Source: Anaerolineales bacterium
Lineage (GTDB): Bacteria > Chloroflexota > Anaerolineae > Anaerolineales > DRMV01
Direction: 5' to 3'
Length of the DNA stretch: 6,271 nt
Assembly: GCA_015484985.1 (NCBI GenBank)
Contig: WFUL01000279.1
Span: forward strand, 1-6,271
Of this stretch, positions 1 through 5,585 are shown piece after piece. The notes under the pieces were generated by a model. It had not been told where the DNA came from and did no database searches. It worked only from the letters and a program-made list of their open reading frames with translations. Position numbers and translations under genes: made by a program. Position 1 is the stretch's first letter. Each line of letters begins with the position of its first letter.

Positions 1-1389
1 GGCGCGCAGGTGCGCCCCTATATCCCCAACCGCTTTGACGAGGGTTACGGCCTCAACGTGGAGGCCCTGCGCCATCTGCGCGATGCGGGTGTGCGGGTGG
101 TGGTCTCGGTAGATTGCGGCATCCGGGCTCTGGAAGAGGCGGAAGCAGCCCGCCGTTTGGGCCTGGACCTCATCATCACCGACCATCACCATCCCGGTTC
201 GGAGCTCCCCCGGGCTCGGGCGGTCATCAACCCCAAACGCGAGGGAGACCCTTACCCGGAGAAACAACTCACCGGCGTGGGTGTGGCTTACAAGCTGGCC
301 CAGGCCCTGCTCCACCGGGTGACACCGGGGCAGCAACGCCTCCTCCGCAAGGTGCTGGACTTGGTGGCTCTGGGCACGGTCGCGGACGTGGCACCCCTCA
401 CGGGGGAAAACCGGTACCTGGTACGCCACGGTCTCCATGCCCTGCGGCATCCCCATCGCCAGGGTCTGTTCGCGCTCATGGGTGTGGCCGGGATTCGCCC
501 CGACCGCCTCTCCGCTACGGATATTGCCTTCATTCTGGCCCCTCGCCTGAACGCCGCAGGACGCCTGGACACGGCTTACGACGCCCTGCACCTTCTGCTC
601 ACCCAGGATGTGTGGGAAGCCGGTCGCCTGGCCCAGCAGCTGGACATCCACAACCGCCGTCGCCAACAGCTCACCGAACGCATTCTGGCCCAGGCCGAAG
701 CCATGGCCGTGCCCGACCCGGAACGGGTTCCCTGGCTCCTCTTTGCCGCGCACGAAGACTTCCACAGCGGCGTCATCGGACTGGCCGCGGCCCGTTTGCT
801 GGAACGCTACTACCGGCCCGTGGTGCTGGTCCAGAAGGGTCCGGAGTGGAGCCGGGGCTCCTGTCGGAGCATCCCCGAGTTCCACATTACCCGCGCCTTG
901 GAGCGTTGTGCCCATCTGCTGGTCCATTACGGTGGCCATTCGGTGGCCGCGGGCTTCACCATTCGCACCGAGCACCTTCCCGAACTGGTGGCCTGTCTGG
1001 AAGCCCAGGCTCGGGAACATCTGGCCGACCTTCCGGACTTGCGCCCCGAACTGGCTGTGGACGCCTGCATCACCCTGGCGGACATCAACCTGGAACTCAT
1101 GCACCAGCTGCGCTGGTTGGAGCCCACCGGCACGGGGAATCCGCCCGCGACGTTCGTCATTCGGAACGCACGCGTGCGCTCTGTGCATCCTCTGGGACAG
1201 GACGGCAAACACCTGCGCCTGGTTCTGGATGACGGAACCGCGGTACGGGACGCATTGGCCTTTTGCCAGGGGGAATGGCGGGAGCACCTGCCTCCCGTAC
1301 TGGACGTGGTGGGCCGAGCGCTCTTCGATTCTTACAACGGATTCTATCGGGTACAATTTCAAATACTCGACTGGCAGCCCGCTGCCTGA
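1..1389 (+). CDS. recJ: Single-stranded-DNA-specific exonuclease RecJ (5'-truncated by window edge)
   Basis: RecJ degrades single-stranded DNA 5' to 3' in recombination and in base-excision and mismatch repair. The frame is open from base 1, so the start and the first DHH motif lie outside the window; against a usual length of about 560-580 residues, roughly 100 are missing. Visible in order are YIPNRFDEGYGLN; the VSVDCG motif; TDHHHPG with the DHH metal ligands at 181-192; GTVADVAPL at 373-399, followed by an NR..L motif; a DHHA1 domain with RGSCRS (853-870) and GGHSVAAGF (931-957); and a C-terminal OB-fold beginning near EPTGTGNPPATF (1120-1155). All expected motifs after the N-terminus are intact and there is no frameshift, so the gene looks functional. 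The stop is TGA at 1387. The downstream gene starts 75 bases later with no terminator between, suggesting co-transcription. Confidence 0.96.
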   Translation, partial: GAQVRPYIPNRFDEGYGLNVEALRHLRDAGVRVVVSVDCGIRALEEAEAARRLGLDLIITDHHHPGSELPRARAVINPKREGDPYPEKQLTGVGVAYKLAQALLHRVTPGQQRLLRKVLDLVALGTVADVAPLTGENRYLVRHGLHALRHPHRQGLFALMGVAGIRPDRLSATDIAFILAPRLNAAGRLDTAYDALHLLLTQDVWEAGRLAQQLDIHNRRRQQLTERILAQAEAMAVPDPERVPWLLFAAHEDFHSGVIGLAAARLLERYYRPVVLVQKGPEWSRGSCRSIPEFHITRALERCAHLLVHYGGHSVAAGFTIRTEHLPELVACLEAQAREHLADLPDLRPELAVDACITLADINLELMHQLRWLEPTGTGNPPATFVIRNARVRSVHPLGQDGKHLRLVLDDGTAVRDALAFCQGEWREHLPPVLDVVGRALFDSYNGFYRVQFQILDWQPAA

Positions 1390-1464
1390 GACGCGCTCCG
1401 CGTGTGCAGAACTGTAACGGGCTGGTAACCACTTGAGGCCGATAACCAGGGAGGAGGGGTAAGG

Positions 1465-2505
1465 ATGCCAGCCATGTACGCTGCCTGTGCCGAAGCCCAC
1501 CCCAACATCGCCCTTATCAAGTACTGGGGGAACCGGGACCATCGCATCAACCTCCCGGCCAACAGTTCCATTTCCTTCAATTTGGACGGCTTGTTGACCC
1601 GTACGCTGGTGGTCTTCGACCCTCACCTCAGCCAGGACCGCCTGGTCATCAACGGACGGGAGAGGTATCGGGAACCTTTGAAACGGGTTCAGCGCATTTT
1701 GGCCTGGGTGCGGGAACACAGCGGGAAATACCTATACGCGCACGTCATCAGCGTGAACAACTTCCCCATGGAGGCGGGCATCGCGTCCTCTGCATCGGCC
1801 TTTGCTGCGCTGGCCTTGGCCGCCACCAAAGCGGCAGGCATGCATTTGGACGAACGGGCCCTTTCGCGTCTGGCTCGCCTAGGCTCCGGCTCCGCGTGTC
1901 GTTCCGTCCCCGATGGTTTTGTGGAATGGCGTGCAGGCGTGCGGGATGAAGACTCTTACGCCTTCACGTTGTTCCCCCCTGAATATTGGGACCTGTGGGA
2001 TTGCATCGCCGTGGTGAGCGCGGCATCCAAGCCGTATAGTTCCAAGGAAGGCCATCGCTTCGCGGAGACCAGCCCCATCCAGTGGGCCCGGGTGACCGAT
2101 ACACCCCGCCGCCTGGAATGGTGTCGTCAGGCCCTCAAGAACCGTGACTTCCAGGCTCTGGCCGAAGTAGTGGAGTTGGACGCTCACCTCCTCCACGCGG
2201 TCATGCAAACCTCGACCCCATCCCTGCTTTACTGGGAACCGGCCACGGTGGCCCTGATGCATCAGGTACGGGAATGGCGCAAGCAAGGGTGGAACGTGGC
2301 CTACACCCTGGATGCCGGTCCCAACGTCCATATTCTGTGCACCTCCGACTTCGCCATGCGGGTGGAACAGGAACTGCAAGCCCGGCCGGATGTCCAGCAG
2401 GTGCTCACCGCCCGACCAGGGAAAGGTGCCCGGTTCATCCCCCTGGACCTCTGTCGAGACCTGTTCCGTCAGGGAAACCTGCCTGTACCCACCGATTTGC
2501 TTTAG
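1465..2505 (+). CDS. mvaD: Diphosphomevalonate decarboxylase family (GHMP kinase fold); possibly mevalonate 5-phosphate decarboxylase
   Basis: 346 residues, full length for the family. It is an ATP-dependent cytosolic decarboxylase of the mevalonate route to isopentenyl units. Family motifs seen are AHPNIALIKYWG (11-22), LPANSSIS (30-37), the phosphate-binding loop GIASSASAF (105-113), GSGSACRS (140-147, Arg146 matching the substrate-binding Arg) and TLDAGPNV with Asp283 as the catalytic Asp. The start is set by AGGAGG at 1452-1457, 7 bases before ATG 1465; Met4 is a weaker alternative. Oddities: the classical YWGK is YWGN here (Asn23), and the later substrate loop reads KPYSSKEGH (189-197) rather than the KK-V-SS type. 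In classical enzymes that Lys contacts the diphosphate. Some Chloroflexota and haloarchaea have paralogues that act on mevalonate 5-phosphate and feed isopentenyl phosphate kinase, so this gene may be one. Family is certain; exact substrate is inferred. Confidence 0.93.
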   Translation: MPAMYAACAEAHPNIALIKYWGNRDHRINLPANSSISFNLDGLLTRTLVVFDPHLSQDRLVINGRERYREPLKRVQRILAWVREHSGKYLYAHVISVNNFPMEAGIASSASAFAALALAATKAAGMHLDERALSRLARLGSGSACRSVPDGFVEWRAGVRDEDSYAFTLFPPEYWDLWDCIAVVSAASKPYSSKEGHRFAETSPIQWARVTDTPRRLEWCRQALKNRDFQALAEVVELDAHLLHAVMQTSTPSLLYWEPATVALMHQVREWRKQGWNVAYTLDAGPNVHILCTSDFAMRVEQELQARPDVQQVLTARPGKGARFIPLDLCRDLFRQGNLPVPTDLL

Positions 2506-2538
2506 GTTGACTGGCTCTACAGGACAGGAAGGTAAGCC

Positions 2539-3054
2539 ATGGAGTGGTCCCTGGTCCTCTCAGCGGTCTTCATCTTCTTGCTGCGTATGGCCGATGTGAC
2601 CTTGGGCACGCTACGCACCCTGGTCATCTTTCGTGGATACCGGTTGCTGTCCTGGTTCATGAGTTTCGGTCAATCCCTCATCTTCGTCATTGCGGTGCGC
2701 CAGGTCATCGTCAGCGCGCAAAGCTGGATGGAAATCCTGGCTTATGCGGCAGGATACGCCACGGGAACGGTACTGGGGATTTGGCTGGAAGGTCGCTTGG
2801 CCTTGGGATACAGTTACGTACGCATTGTGAGCCCCCACAAGGCCACGCGGCTGGCCGAAGCGCTGCGCTCGGAGGGCTTCGCCGTCACGGAAATCTCAGG
2901 TAGAGGTTTGCAGGGCACCGTGGGCGTGCTGGAATGCGCAGTGCCACGCCGTCAGGTCAACGAAGTGCTCAATATCGCCAAGGAAATTGACCCCAAGGCC
3001 TTCATTACTGTGGAGGAAATTCGTCCACCGATGCGGGGTCACTTTCGGGCCTGA
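2539..3054 (+). CDS. UPF0316 membrane protein (DUF5698 + DUF2179)
   Basis: 171 residues, matching the UPF0316 family by layout and by motifs such as ADVTLGTLRTLVIFRG near residues 18-33. The N-terminal half has three hydrophobic helices (about 5-22, 36-58, 64-84), consistent with the membrane domain DUF5698. The C-terminal half (about 93-165) is a soluble alpha/beta DUF2179 domain of the kind also found at the end of YitT-like proteins. The biochemical role is unknown; a ligand-sensing C-terminal domain is often supposed, but nothing here proves it. AGGAAGG at 2526-2532 lies 6 bases before ATG 2539. The gap after the decarboxylase gene is 33 bases, so it is probably translated from the same message. 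Its last 16 bases overlap the 3' end of def on the other strand, and no terminator is visible at the junction. Confidence 0.88.
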   Translation: MEWSLVLSAVFIFLLRMADVTLGTLRTLVIFRGYRLLSWFMSFGQSLIFVIAVRQVIVSAQSWMEILAYAAGYATGTVLGIWLEGRLALGYSYVRIVSPHKATRLAEALRSEGFAVTEISGRGLQGTVGVLECAVPRRQVNEVLNIAKEIDPKAFITVEEIRPPMRGHFRA

Positions 3055-3551
3055 AGGGTCACTTCCGCGGGCTCCGGAGATTCCTTCCATGTGCGCAGTG
3101 CTTTGTCGATGAACAGAATGCCGTTCAAATGGTCGATTTCATGTTGAAAAATCCGGGCCAACCAGCCGTGGGCCCGAATGGTGATGGGGTTGCCAAAGCG
3201 GTCCTGCCCCTTTACGATGATGGAACGCGCCCGAGCCACCTCGCCAAACACCCCGGGAATTGACAGGCATCCTTCGGTGCCGATTTCCGTCTCGGGGGAA
3301 ACATAGACCAATTTGGGATTCACCAGCGTATAACGCTCCGGGGGAATCCCTTCCTCATGGGCATACTCCACCACCAGCACCCGCAACGGTACGTTCACCT
3401 GTGGCGCCGCCAAGCCCACCCCCGAGGCCCAACGCAGGGTATCGAACATGTCGTCAATCAACTGTTGCAATTCCTGTCCGAAATCTCGGACTTCCCGCGC
3501 CTTTTTCCTCAATATCGGATGCGGGTGCACAACAATCTCGCGAACCGCCAT
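3039..3551 (-). CDS. def: Peptide deformylase
   Basis: Removes the N-formyl group from nascent proteins at the ribosome exit. 170 residues, a normal length for the bacterial enzyme. All three signature motifs are intact: GVGLAAPQ (44-51), EGCLS with metal ligand Cys95 (93-97), and HEIDH with metal ligands His137 and His141 and catalytic Glu138 (137-141). The start ATG at 3551-3549 is supported by AGGAG (complement of 3559-3563) 7 bases upstream. It is a single gene here, without the usual partner fmt, and converges tail-to-tail on the UPF0316 gene with a 16-base overlap. A promoter with near-consensus boxes sits about 35 bases upstream, so it is probably transcribed alone. Nothing suggests damage. 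Confidence 0.97.
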   Translation of the reverse strand: MAVREIVVHPHPILRKKAREVRDFGQELQQLIDDMFDTLRWASGVGLAAPQVNVPLRVLVVEYAHEEGIPPERYTLVNPKLVYVSPETEIGTEGCLSIPGVFGEVARARSIIVKGQDRFGNPITIRAHGWLARIFQHEIDHLNGILFIDKALRTWKESPEPAEVTLQARK

Positions 3552-3584
3552 GATCCCTCTCCTGGCTTAAAGCGTTCGTTCTTG

Positions 3585-3613
3585 AGTATACGCTTGAGGA
3601 TGGGCGGACTCAA
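3585..3613 (-). promoter_or_regulatory. Sigma70-type promoter for def
   Basis: Read on the minus strand, TTGAGT (3613-3608) is followed after exactly 17 bases by TATACT (3590-3585), matching the housekeeping consensus at 4 of 6 and 5 of 6 positions. Transcription would start near 3578, giving a leader of about 27 bases that contains the def ribosome binding site. Seen directly; activity is inferred. Confidence 0.65.
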
Positions 3614-3636
3614 GAGGGCAGAGTTTCTGCCGCATA

Positions 3637-3680
3637 CCCTTCGCTTAGGTGTGACCTCGTTTCTCACCCTAAGCGAAGGG
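3637..3680. repeat. Long hairpin-forming inverted repeat
   Basis: Perfect 13-base arms CCCTTCGCTTAGG (3637-3649) and CCTAAGCGAAGGG (3668-3680) continue inward, after one bulged base at 3650, with GTGA (3651-3654) pairing TCAC (3664-3667). This gives 17 base pairs around a 9-base loop. Neither strand shows a T-run after the stem, and both neighbouring genes point away from it, so a simple terminator role does not fit. It could be a protein-binding site, part of a structured RNA, or a small dispersed palindromic element. Confidence 0.75.
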
Positions 3681-3709
3681 CTTGTTGGATAGGTCCGCCA
3701 AACCCGTCT

Positions 3710-3816
3710 CCGCATATCTCGCGTAGTTGCGGGAGGATGCAGCGGCGAAGCCGCCGCTGCATCCATCTTTTCCCCTCCCGCTCCTGAACCCGATCAGATC
3801 TGCGCGAGATATACGG
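3710..3816. repeat. Nested palindromic element (three sets of arms)
   Basis: Outer arms of 14 bases pair with one mismatch (3710-3723 with 3803-3816, around ATATCTCGCG). Middle arms GCGGGAGG (3729-3736) and CCTCCCGC (3774-3781) are perfect. Inner arms GGATGCAGCGGCG (3735-3747) and CGCCGCTGCATCC (3752-3764) are perfect with a 4-base loop; they share two bases with the middle arm, so the two stems compete there. CAGATCTG at 3795-3802 is a further 8-base palindrome. The inner stem is followed on the + strand by ATCTTTTCCCC, which resembles a weak terminator, although no + strand gene ends here. A REP- or MITE-like element, or a structured RNA, is possible. Confidence 0.7.
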
Positions 3817-3897
3817 AAAATAACTGCGGCCTTGAATCTTACAAGATAAGGGTATGCGACAGAAAGCAAAATTATGGGTATGCATCCGTGCAAAACC

Positions 3898-3906
3898 TGC
3901 TACAAT
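3898..3906 (+). promoter_or_regulatory. Extended -10 promoter for the DUF2892 gene
   Basis: TGCTACAAT combines a TGn extension with a -10 box matching TATAAT at 5 of 6 positions. No good -35 box is found 16-18 bases upstream, which extended -10 promoters tolerate. The start would fall near 3913, leaving a leader of about 24 bases. The box lies inside a longer possible reading frame that starts at 3874, which argues against that longer start. Confidence 0.55.
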
Positions 3907-3924
3907 TTACGTAGCACAGAGCAC

Positions 3925-3931
3925 AGGAGGT
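3925..3931 (+). promoter_or_regulatory. Ribosome binding site fixing the DUF2892 start
   Basis: AGGAGGT, a full Shine-Dalgarno match, lies 5 bases before ATG 3937. It favours this start over the in-frame ATG at 3874, which has no such site and lies upstream of the predicted promoter. Confidence 0.85.
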
Positions 3932-3936
3932 GTATC

Positions 3937-4137
3937 ATGAAGGTCAATGAGGGTCTGTGGGACCGCATCGTGCGGGTGATTCTGGGCATTGTCCTGGGTT
4001 ACTTTGGTTTCTTCAGCATGGGCGGTACGGGCGGCATTATCCTGGGCATCGTGGGTCTGATTCTCCTCATTACCGGCATCGTGGGTTTCTGTCCCGCATA
4101 TAGCCTGTTAGGCATCAACACCCATAAAGAATCGTAA
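3937..4137 (+). CDS. Small two-helix membrane protein, DUF2892 (YgaP-like transmembrane domain)
   Basis: 66 residues. It begins MKVNEGLWDRIVRVILG and ends in GFCPAYSLLGINT, both typical of the DUF2892 family. Two hydrophobic helices (about 11-27 and 33-51) are joined by a glycine-rich turn SMGGTGG, so it should be an inner-membrane hairpin. Cys52, in the conserved CP.Y motif, sits at the end of the second helix. In E. coli YgaP this domain is fused behind a rhodanese domain; here it stands alone, with a two-domain sulfurtransferase gene 429 bases downstream. A role in sulfane-sulfur handling or membrane anchoring is therefore possible but not shown. It has its own promoter-like box and a strong terminator at 4161-4191, so it is probably a single-gene transcript. 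Confidence 0.88.
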   Translation: MKVNEGLWDRIVRVILGIVLGYFGFFSMGGTGGIILGIVGLILLITGIVGFCPAYSLLGINTHKES

Positions 4138-4160
4138 CACGAGCCCAGAAGCTCATCAGG

Positions 4161-4191
4161 ACAGCCACCCTGAAAATGGGTGGCTGTTTTT
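4161..4191 (+). terminator. Rho-independent terminator of the DUF2892 gene
   Basis: Perfect 10-base arms ACAGCCACCC (4161-4170) and GGGTGGCTGT (4178-4187) with a 7-base loop run straight into five T residues (4187-4191). It lies 23 bases after the stop codon, a textbook intrinsic terminator. Confidence 0.93.
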
Positions 4192-4293
4192 GTATGGAAG
4201 TACTTCCTTTTCAAACATCCCCCAGGCGTTGTTCAAATTTCGAATCATCAACGCTTCAGACCCCGCTTATTTATCCCGGCGGATACAAGATAC

Positions 4294-4329
4294 CTTCGCA
4301 TAGGCCTCCTCGGCCTCAGGACCGCGAAG
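4294..4329. repeat. Nested short inverted repeat
   Basis: Outer arms CTTCGC (4294-4299) and GCGAAG (4324-4329) enclose inner arms AGGCC (4302-4306) and GGCCT (4312-4316) with a 5-base loop. The arms are short, so this could be chance, but it directly abuts the next, stronger palindrome. Confidence 0.4.
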
Positions 4330-4335
4330 AAAAAA

Positions 4336-4382
4336 GAAAGATAAAACAAACAGCGGCTCCGGCACTGCTTGTTTTATCTCTT
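4336..4382 (-). terminator. Terminator-like inverted repeat, oriented to the minus strand
   Basis: Perfect 10-base arms GATAAAACAA (4340-4349) and TTGTTTTATC (4369-4378) extend inward past a 1x1 mismatch by CAG/CTG, and outward by imperfect purine/pyrimidine pairing. On the minus strand the stem is followed by a T-rich run (complement of 4330-4339), as in an intrinsic terminator. However, no minus-strand gene ends here. It may instead be a leftover of a lost gene, a block to antisense transcription, or a small mobile palindrome. Confidence 0.45.
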
Positions 4383-4457
4383 CTCTCTTGCAGTCCCGTA
4401 CCTGGTGGGACCTACTCTAATAACGCGAAAATGCATCTTTGAAACGGCCTCTGTTAG

Positions 4458-4504
4458 CACGTGAAAAACGCGTGAACATCTCCAGAGCATGCGCGCAAAT
4501 GTTC
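4458..4504. repeat. Cluster of short repeats upstream of the sulfurtransferase gene (possible operator)
   Basis: CGTGAA occurs at 4460-4465 and again at 4471-4476, one helical turn (11 bases) apart. GAACAT (4474-4479) and ATGTTC (4499-4504) form an inverted pair, and CACGTG, ACGCGT and GCATGC palindromes lie among them. The cluster ends 10 bases before a -10-like box, where a regulator would be expected to bind. The function is only inferred from position. Confidence 0.3.
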
Positions 4505-4514
4505 CGACTTTCGG

Positions 4515-4520
4515 TATACT
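4515..4520 (+). promoter_or_regulatory. Possible -10 box for the sulfurtransferase gene
   Basis: TATACT matches TATAAT at 5 of 6 positions and lies 46 bases before the start codon. No acceptable -35 box is found at the usual distance (the sequence there is GCGCGCAAA), so expression may need an activator, or the true promoter may be elsewhere in the gap. Confidence 0.35.
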
Positions 4521-4566
4521 TTTTGCAGATTGATTTCATACAAATCTTGGAAACTGGAGGTACCCT

Positions 4567-5442
4567 ATGGGCGTGAAAACTCTAGAACCCATCCTATCCA
4601 AAGGCTATGCCCATCCCGAGGTGCTGGTCACCACCGAGTGGGTGGCCCAACACCTCGATGACCCCAACGTGCGTATCATCGAATCCAATGAGGACCCCCT
4701 CGTGTACCCCAGCGGACACATCCCCGGCGCGGTGGAAGTGGACTGGGTACGCGACCTGAACGACCCGCTGATTCGGGACTACATCAATCGGGAGGCCTTC
4801 GAAGCCCTCATGAGCCGGTTGGGCATCACGCCGGAGACCACGGTGGTCTTTTATGGGGATAAGCACAACTGGTGGGCCGCGTACGCGCTCTGGGTCTTCC
4901 AACTCTTCGGACATACCAACGCGAAACTCATGGACGGCGGCCGTCAGAAATGGGTGGAGGAAGGGCGTCCATTGAGTCGAGAAGTCCCGCAATACGCGCC
5001 CACCACCTATCGGGCTCAGGAACGTCATGATGCTCCCCACCGGGCCTTCCGGGAGGATGTGCTGGCCCATATTCAGGCTGGCAAGCCCCTGGTGGACGTG
5101 CGTTCCCCTGAGGAATACCGAGGGGAACGCCTGCATATGCCCGGTTACCCCAACGAGGGCGCCCTACGGGGAGGCCATATCCCCGGCGCGGTGAACATCC
5201 CCTGGTCCCGGGCCGTCAACGAAGACGGTACCTTCAAACGGGCGGAAGAACTGCATCGCATCTACATGGAAGAAGCGGGGCTCCACCCTGAGGACGACGT
5301 CATTGTCTACTGCCGCATTGGGGAACGCAGCAGCCACACCTGGTTCGTGCTCAAGTACCTGCTCGGGTTCCAGAAGGTGCGCAATTACGACGGCAGCTGG
5401 ACCGAATGGGGGAACCTGGTACGGGTTCCCATCGAACGCTAA
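4567..5442 (+). CDS. Two-domain rhodanese: thiosulfate / 3-mercaptopyruvate sulfurtransferase
   Basis: 291 residues, the standard size for a tandem rhodanese. It moves sulfane sulfur from thiosulfate or mercaptopyruvate to a thiophilic acceptor, in the cytoplasm; no signal peptide is seen. The N-terminal domain (about 18-137) has lost the catalytic Cys: the loop reads VVFYGDKHN with Asp98 in its place, the usual inactive structural copy. The C-terminal domain (about 165-287) carries the active loop VYCRIGERSSHTWF with Cys249, then NYDGSWTEWG. The CRIGERS loop resembles mycobacterial CysA-type thiosulfate sulfurtransferases more than the CG.GVTA loop of mercaptopyruvate enzymes, so thiosulfate is the likelier donor. 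TGGAGGT at 4555-4561 supports ATG 4567. A terminator follows 14 bases after the stop, making it a single-gene unit; the DUF2892 gene upstream is a plausible functional partner. Confidence 0.93.
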   Translation: MGVKTLEPILSKGYAHPEVLVTTEWVAQHLDDPNVRIIESNEDPLVYPSGHIPGAVEVDWVRDLNDPLIRDYINREAFEALMSRLGITPETTVVFYGDKHNWWAAYALWVFQLFGHTNAKLMDGGRQKWVEEGRPLSREVPQYAPTTYRAQERHDAPHRAFREDVLAHIQAGKPLVDVRSPEEYRGERLHMPGYPNEGALRGGHIPGAVNIPWSRAVNEDGTFKRAEELHRIYMEEAGLHPEDDVIVYCRIGERSSHTWFVLKYLLGFQKVRNYDGSWTEWGNLVRVPIER

Positions 5443-5456
5443 CCTCCCTCCTCCCT

Positions 5457-5509
5457 CAAGGGAGCGGTGCTGCGGGCACCGCTCCCTTGTCTTTCTCCCT
5501 TGTCTTTTT
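5457..5509 (+). terminator. Rho-independent terminator of the sulfurtransferase gene
   Basis: Perfect 14-base arms CAAGGGAGCGGTGC (5457-5470) and GCACCGCTCCCTTG (5476-5489) with a 5-base loop are followed by T-rich sequence. The distal part of the right arm is repeated at 5495-5502, immediately before TCTTTTT, so the left arm's outer half could pair with either copy. It lies 14 bases after the stop. Confidence 0.9.
5482..5507 (+). repeat. Perfect 13-base tandem duplication in the terminator tail
   Basis: CTCCCTTGTCTTT occurs at 5482-5494 and again immediately at 5495-5507 without a mismatch. It spans the outer part of the terminator's right arm and its first T-tract, and looks like a replication-slippage duplication. 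Confidence 0.85.
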
Positions 5510-5537
5510 GGACAAATCTCCCCGGGAGGGATATAAA
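5509..5537 (+). promoter_or_regulatory. Sigma70-type promoter for murA
   Basis: TGGACA (5509-5514) and TATAAA (5532-5537) each match the consensus at 5 of 6 positions and are exactly 17 bases apart. The start would be near 5544, about 42 bases before the start codon. The -35 box overlaps a small inverted repeat, TTGTC (5500-5504) and GACAA (5511-5515), and directly abuts the upstream gene's terminator tail. Confidence 0.7.
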
Positions 5538-5585
5538 CAAAGAGGGCCGCAGAAACGGCGTTGACTTCTAAAAGGAGGTAACGAG

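Larger units (their letters stand above)
3614..3897. other. Non-coding gap between divergent def and DUF2892 genes
   Basis: No convincing gene is found between the def promoter and the promoter of the small membrane gene. Open frames on both strands here lack family motifs, and their starts lack good ribosome binding sites. What fills the gap is palindromic: a small hairpin at 3618-3630 (GCAGA/TCTGC, loop of 3), a long hairpin at 3637-3680 and a nested foldback at 3710-3816. A 7-base pair of complementary arms, 3603-3609 and 3693-3699, could close the first two hairpins into one domain, but arms that short may be chance. The stretch 3817-3897 is AT-richer and shows nothing clear. Confidence 0.6.
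4192..4566. other. Non-coding gap before the sulfurtransferase gene
   Basis: No gene can be supported. One + strand frame (4176-4442) starts inside the terminator stem, lacks a ribosome binding site and has no recognisable motif. The gap contains two palindromes (4294-4329 and 4336-4382), then a cluster of short palindromes and repeats (4458-4504) just upstream of a -10-like box. The segment 4195-4290 shows nothing recognisable. Confidence 0.6.

Noticed and set aside
853..870. RGSCRS in RecJ, with Cys where E. coli-type proteins have Gly (RGSGRS)
   Set aside because: This position varies within the family and the flanking Ser and Arg residues are intact, so it is not evidence of a defect.
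114..1232. Long + strand open frame of 372 codons overlapping recJ
   Set aside because: The product is dominated by Pro, Gly, Arg and Ser with no family motifs. It is the shadow frame of the GC-rich recJ gene, whose own frame carries every RecJ motif.
3669..3893. Minus-strand open frames across the gap between def and the DUF2892 gene
   Set aside because: They translate the palindromic DNA, have no recognisable domain or convincing ribosome binding site, and overlap the predicted promoter of the divergent gene.
3874..3936. Longer N-terminus for the DUF2892 protein from ATG 3874
   Set aside because: The added 21 residues lie across the extended -10 box and the full Shine-Dalgarno site at 3925-3931, and the family begins at the internal MKVNEG start.
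4176..4442. + strand open frame of 88 codons after the DUF2892 gene
   Set aside because: It starts inside the terminator hairpin, has no ribosome binding site and runs through two palindromes; no family is recognised.
4594..5136. Minus-strand open frame of 180 codons inside the sulfurtransferase gene
   Set aside because: It is antisense to a gene with complete rhodanese motifs and shows no motif of its own; typical GC-rich shadow.
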